From a bacterium Ga0077546 (GTDB lineage Bacteria; Cyanobacteriota; Vampirovibrionia; Obscuribacterales; Obscuribacteraceae): a stretch of DNA of 9,764 bases. Location: contig LNEX01000492.1 of assembly GCA_001464165.1 (NCBI GenBank), positions 1 through 9,764 of the forward strand, read 5' to 3'. How positions within the stretch are numbered: the first letter of the stretch is position 1; each line of letters begins with the position of its first letter. The translations under genes were made by a program, and so were the position numbers. The notes below the pieces were generated by a model, which saw only the letters and a list, made by a program, of their open reading frames with translations, was not told where the DNA came from and did no database searches. Shown one piece after another: positions 1 through 6,137 of this stretch.

Positions 1-590
1 CTGAACTGCATTTTCTTTTCTTCCAGCGAAAGGTTACTATCTTGCCAAACTTTGCCTAGCTGTTTGGCTAAGGTTAGCTCTTTTGCCAGGTCTTCGGCCT
101 TCCAGTAGCCAGGTAGGCAGGTCATTATGGTACCGTCAGGGGCTAGAACGAAGATCTGTAAATTGTGTGGTCCGGCGCCGTTGGTAGTATCTACGGCGTT
201 CTCGTCAGGTTTATGCTTACCCGATGCCCCAGCATATTTTTTGTTTTCGATATTTGTATAGCCAACGACAAAGTCGTTCTTTAGCATTGAGAAAACTGGT
301 TCGGAAGAGAGCGACACGGCTCTCAGGCTATTGCCAGCACTTCAGGTACTGCCGTCTATCTTGCCCAGCATATGCACCCAGACAATCAGTTTACCCTCGC
401 GTTCAGCGTCTGCCTCTGCTTTGCTTAGCGATTTGTACCAGGTTATCTGTGAGGTCAGTTTGTGCACATTAGCCGAGCACACTTCCCCGTTCAGTACGGT
501 CTTGGCGTTAATTGGCGTGGTGGTCGCTTGCAGCACCAGGGCCGTTATTGCCAAAGTGGAACTAATTACAAATCTTCTAGTCTTGGTCAT
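1..590 (-). CDS. Exported thioredoxin-fold protein with in-frame UGA at the active site (candidate selenoprotein); 3' end outside window
   Basis: Seen: ATG at 590-588 has GAG seven bases upstream (600-598); TTG at 602 and ATG at 596 are poorer starts. Residues 1-30 form a signal peptide (TRR, then a hydrophobic stretch, then INA-K). A thioredoxin-like beginning follows: ITWYKSLSKAEADAEREGK, strand LIVWVHML, then GKIDGST. Codon 83 is TGA (344-342). The same frame then stays open for 113 codons to the window edge and still reads as a thioredoxin fold: SAGNSLRAVSLSSEPVF, NDFVVGYTNI, then GPHNLQIFVLAPDGTI where the cis-proline loop and central strand belong. Against the Thioredoxin_7/DUF255 pattern (C-x-x-C, helix, DPxV), UGA falls on the first cysteine. 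Inference: selenocysteine is inserted at codon 83 and the protein acts in envelope thiol redox chemistry. Alternatives are a nonsense mutation or a base-call error at a Cys codon. The thioredoxin-like call is fairly sure; decoding is unproven. Confidence 0.6.
307..344 (-). promoter_or_regulatory. Candidate bacterial SECIS element: UGA plus downstream hairpin
   Basis: On the minus strand the TGA (344-342) is followed by 17 bases and then a perfect 6-bp stem, GAGAGC (324-319) with GCTCTC (312-307), closing a six-base loop CGTGTC (318-313). A possible weaker outer stem pairs GCTGG just after the TGA with CCAGT after the hairpin. The loop starts 23 bases after the UGA and has a G among its first two bases. 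As I recall it, the bacterial SECIS consensus asks for a short apical loop with an early G about 16-37 bases past the UGA, which this satisfies. A 6-bp hairpin can arise by chance, so this supports but does not prove selenocysteine decoding. Confidence 0.42.
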
Positions 591-869
591 TGTCATTCTC
601 AATTGTTATTGTTCGCTCTTGCTGTTTCTAGCTCCTGACTTATTGCAGGATAACAAGAAATCGTGACGTCTGCGTAAAGAGCATATATCGACCATTGCTG
701 ATTGCAAAGTGAATTATGCGCTAATAAAGGAATCAGGTTAGGTTAATGGGTAAGTATAGAGAGTTACGCAGGCAACCCAAAATCATTCTTTTGCACTCTG
801 CTGAATTTGCCAGTGCGAAGAGATCAGGTTAGAAGCTTTGAAAGACATAGTGTCTGAAGGTCTCAGGAA
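591..869. other. Divergent intergenic region with a direct repeat and a small inverted repeat
   Basis: This stretch separates the minus-strand thioredoxin-like gene from the plus-strand kinase, so it must hold the promoters of both. A 10-base direct repeat ATCAGGTTAG occurs at 732-741 and 823-832. An inverted repeat AGACA-TAG-TGTCT lies at 843-855, directly before the kinase ribosome binding site. I found no convincing plus-strand promoter and no RNA gene. The repeats could be regulator sites, but both are short enough to be chance. Confidence 0.3.
650..678 (-). promoter_or_regulatory. Possible sigma-70 type promoter for the thioredoxin-like gene
   Basis: Minus strand: TTTACG (678-673) and TGTTAT (655-650) are separated by 17 bases, and each matches four of six consensus positions. 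It lies about 60 bases upstream of the chosen start. Weak; position and spacing are the main support. Confidence 0.22.
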
Positions 870-3194
870 ATGCGCGTACTGCTCGTAGAAGATAGTTTAG
901 TGCAAGCCGAAGTCACTCGCAGTAAGTTAGAACTGCGGGACGTGTCGGTGTTGTGCGTCTCAACTTTAAGTCAAGCCCTAGAGGCCCTGCAAGAGCCCGG
1001 TATTGACGTCATTCTGCTCGACCTGTCTTTGCCAGATAGCTCTGGTGTTGATACATTTTATCGCATTCGGGCTGCGGCACCTGATATTCCAACGGTTGTA
1101 TTGACTGGCATTGATGATCAAGGTGTGGCCATGATGGCGCTCAAAAAAGGCGCTCAAGATTATTTGGTTAAGGGCCAGGCCAGTGATGATTCTGTTTATC
1201 GCTGCTTGGGCTATGCCATCGAGCGCAACAATGTAGAGTTGGCTCTAATTCGCAGTGAAAAGCGCTTGCGCATCATTGTTGAGAATACATACGATGCATT
1301 TATCTCGATGGATTCTCACTGGCGCATCACCGATTGGAATGCCCAGGCAGAGCGAACATTCGGTTGGAAGCGCAACGAGGCACTTGGTCGGCCGCTTTCA
1401 ATGATTATTCCCCAGCATCTGCGCCGTCAGTATACCCGTGAAGTCTCTACATTCTTCAAGACCGATGAGGAGGACGAGTTTTCGCGCATGACCAGCGAGC
1501 TTATGTGTCTGCACCGGGATGGCCATGAATTTCCCATTGAGATGGGGATTTTTAGAGTCAAAGTCGACAATGGCTGTATGTATTGTGCCTTTGGTCGCGA
1601 TATTACTGAGCGCAGGCAGCTTAATGAAGAGCTAGAGCGCCGCGTTCAGGTGCGCACAACTGAGCTGACGCGCTCAAACGAAGAGTTGAAACAGTTTGCA
1701 AAAATAGCTTCTCATGATTTGCAGGAGCCACTGCGGGCAGTGCAGGGCTTTGTGAATTTATTGGTGGAAAGTACTAAGGGCCAGTTAAACAAAGACTGCG
1801 AAGAATTTATCGAGTATATTCTTGATGGCACCCAGCGCATGCAGCAGCTGATTCAATCGGTGTTGACTCATTCGAGTATAACCAATCAGCAGTACGACCC
1901 CCATTCGGCGCCGTCCACAGATGTTGATGGTGTAATCGAAGAAGTATTGGCGAACCTTGATGCTTCAATTAAAGAGAATAACGCTACCCTTGAAGTTGAT
2001 AATTTGCCGGAAGTGGCTGTTGACCGCTCGCAACTAATACAGCTATTCCAAAATTTAATCAGCAACGCCATTAAGTATCGCGGTGAAGTTGACCCCCAAA
2101 TTTTTATTACAGCAGAGAGAACTGTCGATGAATGGCTTTTCTCTGTGCGAGACAACGGTATCGGCATAGATAGCAAATATGCCGATCGTATTTTTGATAT
2201 GTTTGCCCGTCTGCATGGTAAGACGAAATACAAGGGTACAGGCATGGGCCTGGCCATTTGTAAGAAAATCGTCGCATTGCATGGCGGCAGAATATGGGTG
2301 GAGTCAGAATTAGGGCAGGGATGTATTTTCCTGTTCACTCTACCAGCAGCAAGAAGACCCCCGAGGAGAGCAGCCATGGACAATAATATCGATATTCTAT
2401 TGGTGGAAGATACCCCATCAGATGTAAGGCTGACTCAGGAAGCATTGAAGCGTTCTGATTTGAAGTATGCATTAACAGTGGTGAACGATGGTGTAGAAGC
2501 CATGGACTATTTGCACGCGGCCAAGAATTCGCAAACCCAGAGATTGCCTGACCTAATTTTGCTCGACTTGAATATGCCCCGTAAGAATGGTCATGAAGTG
2601 CTTGAAGAAATTAAGGCCGACGCGCATCTGAAGGGCATCCCCGTGGTTTTGCTGACTGTGTCGCAACGCGATGAAGACGTGATGGAAGCCCTTAAAACTA
2701 AGATGAACTATTATCTAGCTAAGCCAATTACCTCCGCGAAACTTTCGGTATTGGTGAGAGCTATTTGTGAACTGCAAGCTGAACATGCTGGTGGTGAGCG
2801 TCATCCTGCTCAAGAAGAGACCCATGTGCGCCTGGTGCTGGCTGGAAACCCCCATACCTCTGTTTCGATCTTGACCAAGCTGGCTATCGATGAAAGCGCT
2901 CGGGTACGAGCTCGGGTTGCTGAAAATCCAGAGACGCCAGAGCATTTATTGCTGAAGTTAGCTGAAGATGCCGATGCTGACGTGCGGCAGGGTGTCTCTG
3001 AAAATCCTAAGTTGCCGATAAGTTTGCTTGAGAGGCTGGCTAAAGACGACAATGAAGATGTCCGCCTAGCTATTGCTGGTAATCACAAAGTGCCGAATGC
3101 CATTCTTGGTGCTTTAGCTGAAGACGACAACACCTTTGTGGCTGCGGCCGCCAGTAAAACGCTGACTGAATTGGCCAGTGGGGTCAGATCCTAG
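870..3194 (+). CDS. Hybrid sensor histidine kinase: REC-PAS-HisKA-HATPase-REC-LRV repeats
   Basis: Cytoplasmic two-component protein with no membrane segments. Domains by residue: REC1 1-120 (E7/D8, phosphoacceptor D51 in LLDLSLPD, T79, K101); PAS 131-250, ending FGRDITERRQ; coiled coil about 245-277; HisKA with H282 in ASHDLQEPLRA, the phytochrome-type kinase motif; HATPase with N399 in the N box, DNGIGI at 428-433 and GTGMGL at 456-461; REC2 505-635 (E513/D514, D566 in LLDLNMPRKNG, T596, K618), which resembles Rcp1-family regulators; and four to five 26-residue repeats at about 651-770 with the core VRxxVAENPxTPxxLLxxLA, matching leucine-rich repeat variant (LRV) or HEAT-like repeats. All phosphotransfer residues are present, so it should be active. 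GAAGG at 856-860 supports the ATG at 870. The first REC implies control by an upstream kinase; signal and target are unknown. Cyanobacterial Cph1-type kinases usually have Rcp1 as a separate protein, so the fusion is notable. Confidence 0.93.
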   Translation: MRVLLVEDSLVQAEVTRSKLELRDVSVLCVSTLSQALEALQEPGIDVILLDLSLPDSSGVDTFYRIRAAAPDIPTVVLTGIDDQGVAMMALKKGAQDYLVKGQASDDSVYRCLGYAIERNNVELALIRSEKRLRIIVENTYDAFISMDSHWRITDWNAQAERTFGWKRNEALGRPLSMIIPQHLRRQYTREVSTFFKTDEEDEFSRMTSELMCLHRDGHEFPIEMGIFRVKVDNGCMYCAFGRDITERRQLNEELERRVQVRTTELTRSNEELKQFAKIASHDLQEPLRAVQGFVNLLVESTKGQLNKDCEEFIEYILDGTQRMQQLIQSVLTHSSITNQQYDPHSAPSTDVDGVIEEVLANLDASIKENNATLEVDNLPEVAVDRSQLIQLFQNLISNAIKYRGEVDPQIFITAERTVDEWLFSVRDNGIGIDSKYADRIFDMFARLHGKTKYKGTGMGLAICKKIVALHGGRIWVESELGQGCIFLFTLPAARRPPRRAAMDNNIDILLVEDTPSDVRLTQEALKRSDLKYALTVVNDGVEAMDYLHAAKNSQTQRLPDLILLDLNMPRKNGHEVLEEIKADAHLKGIPVVLLTVSQRDEDVMEALKTKMNYYLAKPITSAKLSVLVRAICELQAEHAGGERHPAQEETHVRLVLAGNPHTSVSILTKLAIDESARVRARVAENPETPEHLLLKLAEDADADVRQGVSENPKLPISLLERLAKDDNEDVRLAIAGNHKVPNAILGALAEDDNTFVAAAASKTLTELASGVRS
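2363..2378 (+). promoter_or_regulatory. Internal Shine-Dalgarno and ATG inside the hybrid kinase gene, before REC2
   Basis: GAGGAG at 2363-2368 stands seven bases before an in-frame ATG (2376-2378, Met503), better than the ribosome binding site of the full-length gene. Initiation here would give a 272-residue free response regulator (Rcp1-like REC plus LRV repeats). The encoded linker just before it, RRPPRRAA, belongs to no domain, as expected of a former gene junction. Internal initiation is inferred; a chance purine run is the alternative. Confidence 0.5.
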
Positions 3195-3225
3195 CTAGCC
3201 TAGTTAGTTGCTTTCCAAGATGGTG

Positions 3226-3324
3226 AAAAAAGACCGCTGAGCAGGTAATATGTAACCGGTTCCGGCAGAGCCATAGGCGAAAATACATGAGGTCCGCAAC
3301 CTCACGCACTGCGAAACGCGGTCT
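3226..3324 (-). other. Possible structured RNA or complex terminator downstream of the PLP-enzyme gene
   Basis: Read on the minus strand, AGACCGC (3324-3318) can pair with GCGGTCT (3237-3231), which runs into six T (3231-3226). Inside this 7-bp closing stem lie a 6-bp hairpin TGAGGT/ACCTCA (3288-3293 with 3299-3304), a 5-bp pairing ATGTA/TACAT (3284-3288 with 3250-3254), and short hairpins CGC/GCG (3305-3313), GCC/GGC (3270-3278) and CCGG/CCGG (3256-3265). The T-run suggests a 3' end, either of the PLP-enzyme mRNA or of a small RNA. It matches no RNA family I recognise. The rest of 3195-3390 shows no gene on either strand. Confidence 0.3.
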
Positions 3325-3390
3325 GCAAAAGCACGTTAATTTAGAGTTGGCGAGTGGGAAAGAAGACTATTTCTCGGGCCTTATCCTTCG

Positions 3391-4503
3391 CTATTGCACC
3401 TTGCCTCGGGCGAGGATGGGCCAGATTTCTTCGATGATGCCATTGCGGATGCCATAGTAGGTGTCAAACAAATTGACGGTGGTGTCGATATGGCTTGGTA
3501 TCATTTCTACTCTAGCGCCAATGGCGAGAGTTGTATCGTCGGCGCTACAGGTTAGGATGCCGTGTTCATCACCGCCTGGGCGATAGCTGGCTGTGGGATG
3601 GTATTTTAGTTCAGCGTTGCCCATATCATTAGAGAGCGATTTGAGCCCCGCATCGATTATGGCGCGTTCAGGTACCGGCCGACTGATGACAGTCGCGATA
3701 ACCGATAGAGCGTTGGCGTAGAGCGGGCCGATAGCATTGCGGTAGGCCACATCCATAAAGACAAAGCTACCTGGTTGCACTTCGGTTATTTCATCAAATT
3801 GGGCGCATGTCTCGCATGTGCCAGTACCGCCAGTGGTGACTATTTCTAAAGGCAAGCCTGCTGTTCTAATTAGCTTGACTGTCTCGCAAAGCTTGTTCAT
3901 GGCCTCTGTGCATAGATGCTGCCGCTGATCGCTGGCTAGCTGCTGTAAGTGCCCTTCGTAGCCTTGTATGCCAACCAAACGTAGATTCTTAAGACTGGCA
4001 ACATATCTAGCCAAGTTGGCGGCCTCTGCTCCAGGGGTCACTCCTGCGCGATTCTGACCAACGTTTAGCTCTATCAGTACTTGCAGCTTTATTGGCTCTG
4101 CCATTTCGCTGATTGCCGAATTCAGAGCCTGGGCTCCCTCTGTGCTATCCGCTACTACTTTTACAGTGGGATATTGGCTCACTAAATTTAGTAATCGCCC
4201 TATTTTTACTGTTCCCATCACTTCGCTTGTGATTAGTAAATCAGTTATGCCAGCTTGTGCCATCACCTCGGCCTCACTGACTTTGGCAACACAGCAGCCA
4301 GCTGCTCCAGCATCTAGTAATTTCTGTGCAAGGTGTGGTGATTTGACAGTTTTTAGATGTGGCCGCACCCGTTTGCCGCTGCTGGCCATGCGAGCCATTA
4401 GCCTGGCGATATTGTCTTCCATTGCAGGCAAATCGATTGTAATTGAGGGAGTATCTAGGGCTTCTATGCTCTGGCCAATTTTGGGAGCGCTGTTTTGAGG
4501 CAT
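3391..4503 (-). CDS. PLP-dependent D-threonine aldolase / D-serine dehydratase-like enzyme (alanine racemase-type N-terminal fold)
   Basis: Fold-type III PLP enzyme of the DSD1/D-threonine aldolase family; numbering below counts from an alternative GTG at 4509, two codons before the ATG at 4503. An alanine racemase N-terminal barrel opens with DTPSITIDLPAMEDNI. RPHLKT carries K53, the expected PLP lysine. NVGQNRAG (149-156), GIQGYEGHLQ and the phosphate-binding TTGGTGT (225-231) follow. The C-terminal metal-binding motif PSHIDTTVNL places H340 and D342 in the H-x-D spacing of D-threonine aldolases; D-serine dehydratases usually show H-x-C. Likely reaction: metal-assisted retro-aldol cleavage of a D-beta-hydroxy amino acid to glycine and an aldehyde. 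Exact substrate is not readable. It lies 39 bp after the small ORF 4543-4716 on the same strand, probably co-transcribed. The ribosome binding site is weak (GGTAA) and does not decide between ATG and GTG. Full length for the family. Confidence 0.86.
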   Translation of the reverse strand: MPQNSAPKIGQSIEALDTPSITIDLPAMEDNIARLMARMASSGKRVRPHLKTVKSPHLAQKLLDAGAAGCCVAKVSEAEVMAQAGITDLLITSEVMGTVKIGRLLNLVSQYPTVKVVADSTEGAQALNSAISEMAEPIKLQVLIELNVGQNRAGVTPGAEAANLARYVASLKNLRLVGIQGYEGHLQQLASDQRQHLCTEAMNKLCETVKLIRTAGLPLEIVTTGGTGTCETCAQFDEITEVQPGSFVFMDVAYRNAIGPLYANALSVIATVISRPVPERAIIDAGLKSLSNDMGNAELKYHPTASYRPGGDEHGILTCSADDTTLAIGARVEMIPSHIDTTVNLFDTYYGIRNGIIEEIWPILARGKVQ

Positions 4504-4542
4504 TTGCACTGTTACCGCATTGGTTGGGGAGCGACTAAGAAT

Positions 4543-4716
4543 CTATGAAGCAAAATTTTTGGCTGCTTGATAGTCTAAATCCATTTCGTTAAGAGCTTTG
4601 CGCTCACTGGCAGCCCCAGCGCTATTGCCGTTCATAGTATAGACCTTGAGTAAGGCAACGTGGAAATGCCCGAGGCCAAGCTTTTTAAGCTTTGACCTTT
4701 TGTAGTGTGTTGCCAT
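4543..4716 (-). CDS. Small unknown protein, 57 residues, basic N-terminus
   Basis: I do not recognise this protein. Starting at ATG 4716 (MATHYKRSKLKKLG...) it has a strong basic cluster in the first 12 residues, a middle LGHFHVALLKVYTMNG and an amphipathic, more acidic tail ending KNFAS. The start is supported by GGGGTGAT at 4728-4721, a good match to the anti-Shine-Dalgarno core, four bases from the ATG, and by a promoter-like sequence further upstream. The frame is open beyond this start to 4836, but that extension runs through the promoter and into the divergent TPR gene, so I prefer the short form. It ends in TAG just before the PLP-enzyme gene, which suggests co-transcription. The basic head could bind nucleic acid, but nothing specific shows it. 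It may be a non-coding leader instead. Confidence 0.45.
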   Translation of the reverse strand: MATHYKRSKLKKLGLGHFHVALLKVYTMNGNSAGAASERKALNEMDLDYQAAKNFAS

Positions 4717-4752
4717 TTCTATCACCCCGACCTTTGAGTTTGTGATATACCA

Positions 4753-4781
4753 AATATAGAGTGTTTTGGTAGCGTTGGGAA
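4753..4781 (-). promoter_or_regulatory. Probable sigma-70 type promoter for the small ORF and PLP-enzyme pair
   Basis: On the minus strand TTCCCA (4781-4776, four of six consensus bases) and TATATT (4758-4753, five of six) are separated by exactly 17 bases. Transcription would begin about 25-30 bases before the small ORF start, leaving room for its ribosome binding site. Confidence 0.4.
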
Positions 4782-4795
4782 TCATTTGGCTGCGC

Positions 4796-5650
4796 ATGAA
4801 AAGTGAATCGATTGATAAACTGGAGCAATTTCTCAAGCTTCAGGTGAATATGCACGGCCCTGACAGTCGGCAGGTCGCCAAAGTTCTAATCAGACTTGCC
4901 ATAGCTTTTATGGAAGATGGCCGACTTAATGATGCTGAGGCGAATTTGCTAAGGGCGCTTAGTATTGAGCAAGCCCGACCAGCGCCAGACCAAAAGTTAA
5001 TTGTTGAAGTTGGCAAGCAAATTGATCGTATTCATCAGAAGCTTGGTGCACCCTTAGAAGATAATTTGGAAAGTCTGAAGGTCAGTACTGATCGCATTCC
5101 TGCACTGACGCCAATGTTTGAACCCACTCAGTCCTTCCCTCAGGGCGGTGGAGTACTAGACGCATTTGCCACTGCCGCTTCAACTGATTCTGAAATCAGT
5201 ACTGTTACTCACTCAGCTAGCAATGCTGATGCGGCCGCTCATGCACATACTAAGTTCGAGCCGATTGATAAGGCAATTGTGGCAGCTCAGCAGCAGATTC
5301 GCCAGATCAAGCAGACTGGAGGTAGTGATAGCGTAGCTGTGGCCGATGCCCTGACAAAGTTGGCCGACCTTTATTGCCGCAAAGAACAGTTGAGCGAAAT
5401 GGAGCCGCTTTTAGTGGAGGCCTTGCGCATCAGAGAAAGTATTTGTGGCAGCGCTCATTTAAGTGTCTCTACTGATTTGAAGAATCTTGGACGGCTGTAT
5501 TATTTTAAGAAGCGCTATGACCTAGCTGAGCCTTATTTAAAGCGTTCCCGAGCCATTCGAGAAGCAGCGCTAGGGCAATATCACTCTTATGTTGCTGAAG
5601 AAAAACGGCGCGAGTGGAAGAGGCTAAAGAGATGGAAGCTTTGGTGCTAG
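4796..5650 (+). CDS. TPR protein, N-terminal part of a frameshifted gene
   Basis: Kinesin-light-chain-type TPR protein, probably a cytoplasmic scaffold; no signal peptide. From ATG 4796 (MKSESIDKLEQFL) the first TPR unit covers about residues 7-80, with RLAIAFMEDGRLNDAEANLL as a typical helix pair. A low-complexity Ala/Ser/Thr linker follows at about 95-165. Two more 42-residue repeats come next: TKLADLYCRKEQLSEMEPLL and KNLGRLYYFKKRYDLAEPYL, each followed by the xALxIRE pattern and a G-x-x-H turn. Reading ends in a basic, non-TPR tail and TAG at 5648-5650, because the TPR sequence continues in the -1 frame (5614-6129). The start lacks a clear Shine-Dalgarno; a TTG at 4766 is in frame but adds only ten unremarkable residues. 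I regard this and the next entry as one gene. Confidence 0.72.
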   Translation: MKSESIDKLEQFLKLQVNMHGPDSRQVAKVLIRLAIAFMEDGRLNDAEANLLRALSIEQARPAPDQKLIVEVGKQIDRIHQKLGAPLEDNLESLKVSTDRIPALTPMFEPTQSFPQGGGVLDAFATAASTDSEISTVTHSASNADAAAHAHTKFEPIDKAIVAAQQQIRQIKQTGGSDSVAVADALTKLADLYCRKEQLSEMEPLLVEALRIRESICGSAHLSVSTDLKNLGRLYYFKKRYDLAEPYLKRSRAIREAALGQYHSYVAEEKRREWKRLKRWKLWC

Positions 5651-6129
5651 AGAGCCGCACCAATTATGGATCTGATTGGGAGAAGTTTAGGGTTGGTGGT
5701 GTTAGGGCCTTGGCTTTGGGTAATGTGCTAGAAGCCCAGGCCATGTGGTTGGGCGCCCTCGATGAAAGTAGCGATTTCAGATTTGACGATCCTCGTTTGA
5801 GCACCACTTTAGAGGGCTTGGCCGAAGTTTATTGGCGCCGCGGCAAATTTGACAAAGCTGAGCCCCTCTGTAAGCAGATTTTGCAGATTTCAGAGACTCT
5901 GCTGGGGCAAGAACATACTGATGTTGCTCTTGCTGCAAATAACCTCGCACTTCTTTGTGACCGCCAAGGTAAGTATTCTGAAGCGGCCATGCTCTATCAA
6001 CAGGCGCTCGCTATCAGCGAGAGAATGCTTGGTCACAATCACCCTGATGTTATTGGCATTCGCGAGTGCCACGCCAAGGCTAGACAAATGGCACAAAAAC
6101 AAATTGAGCGTAAGCTGGAGCGGGCCTAG
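5614..6129 (+). CDS. TPR protein, C-terminal part of the frameshifted gene
   Basis: This -1 frame carries the continuation of the upstream TPR protein. VEEAKEMEALVLESRTNYG completes the interrupted repeat; further TPR units follow, with LAEVYWRRGKFDKAEPLCKQ and LALLCDRQGKYSEAAMLYQQ as helix pairs and the kinesin-light-chain spacers LLGQEHTDVA and MLGHNHPDVI. A basic helix, AQKQIERKLERA, ends the protein. GTG at 5614 is the first possible start but has no Shine-Dalgarno, and the fragment begins mid-repeat, so independent initiation is unlikely. If the frames are joined at the A5 run 5601-5605, the product is about 444 residues with the bridge EEKTARVEEAKEME. Its TAG ends 8 bp from the stop of the convergent VOC gene. 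The fragment may be a true decayed gene, a sequence error, or the product of ribosomal slippage. Confidence 0.65.
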   Translation: MEEAKEMEALVLESRTNYGSDWEKFRVGGVRALALGNVLEAQAMWLGALDESSDFRFDDPRLSTTLEGLAEVYWRRGKFDKAEPLCKQILQISETLLGQEHTDVALAANNLALLCDRQGKYSEAAMLYQQALAISERMLGHNHPDVIGIRECHAKARQMAQKQIERKLERA

Positions 6130-6137
6130 CGGGTCAA

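Noticed and set aside
342..344. Genome-wide reassignment of UGA (for example to Gly or Trp) as the reason for the in-frame TGA
   Set aside because: All other genes here, including one of 774 codons, are free of in-frame TGA and use TGG for Trp. Reassignment would scatter TGA through them.
331..666. Plus-strand open frame of 111 codons opposite the thioredoxin-like gene
   Set aside because: It lies antisense to a gene with a signal peptide and recognisable fold, and its own translation is low-quality Leu/Ser/Val-rich sequence without a ribosome binding site.
1886..2383. Long minus-strand open frame within the kinase gene
   Set aside because: It is a shadow of the HATPase region; its translation has no domain resemblance, and the opposite strand carries all the kinase motifs.
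3231..3324. Cloverleaf-like shape with 7-bp closing stem, considered as a tRNA or tRNA-Sec
   Set aside because: No T-loop (TTCRA-type) sequence next to the closing stem on either strand, no proper anticodon arm, and the length of 94 bases is filled by unrelated short helices.
3235..3324. Hammerhead-ribozyme-like pieces (CTGAGCAG and GCGAAACGC on the plus strand)
   Set aside because: The core requires CTGANGA followed by GAAA at fixed helices; the first part does not match and the helices do not close around it.
4717..4836. N-terminal extension of the small minus-strand ORF to 4836
   Set aside because: It would cover the promoter-like sequence and overlap the divergent TPR gene, and there is a good ribosome binding site for the ATG at 4716.
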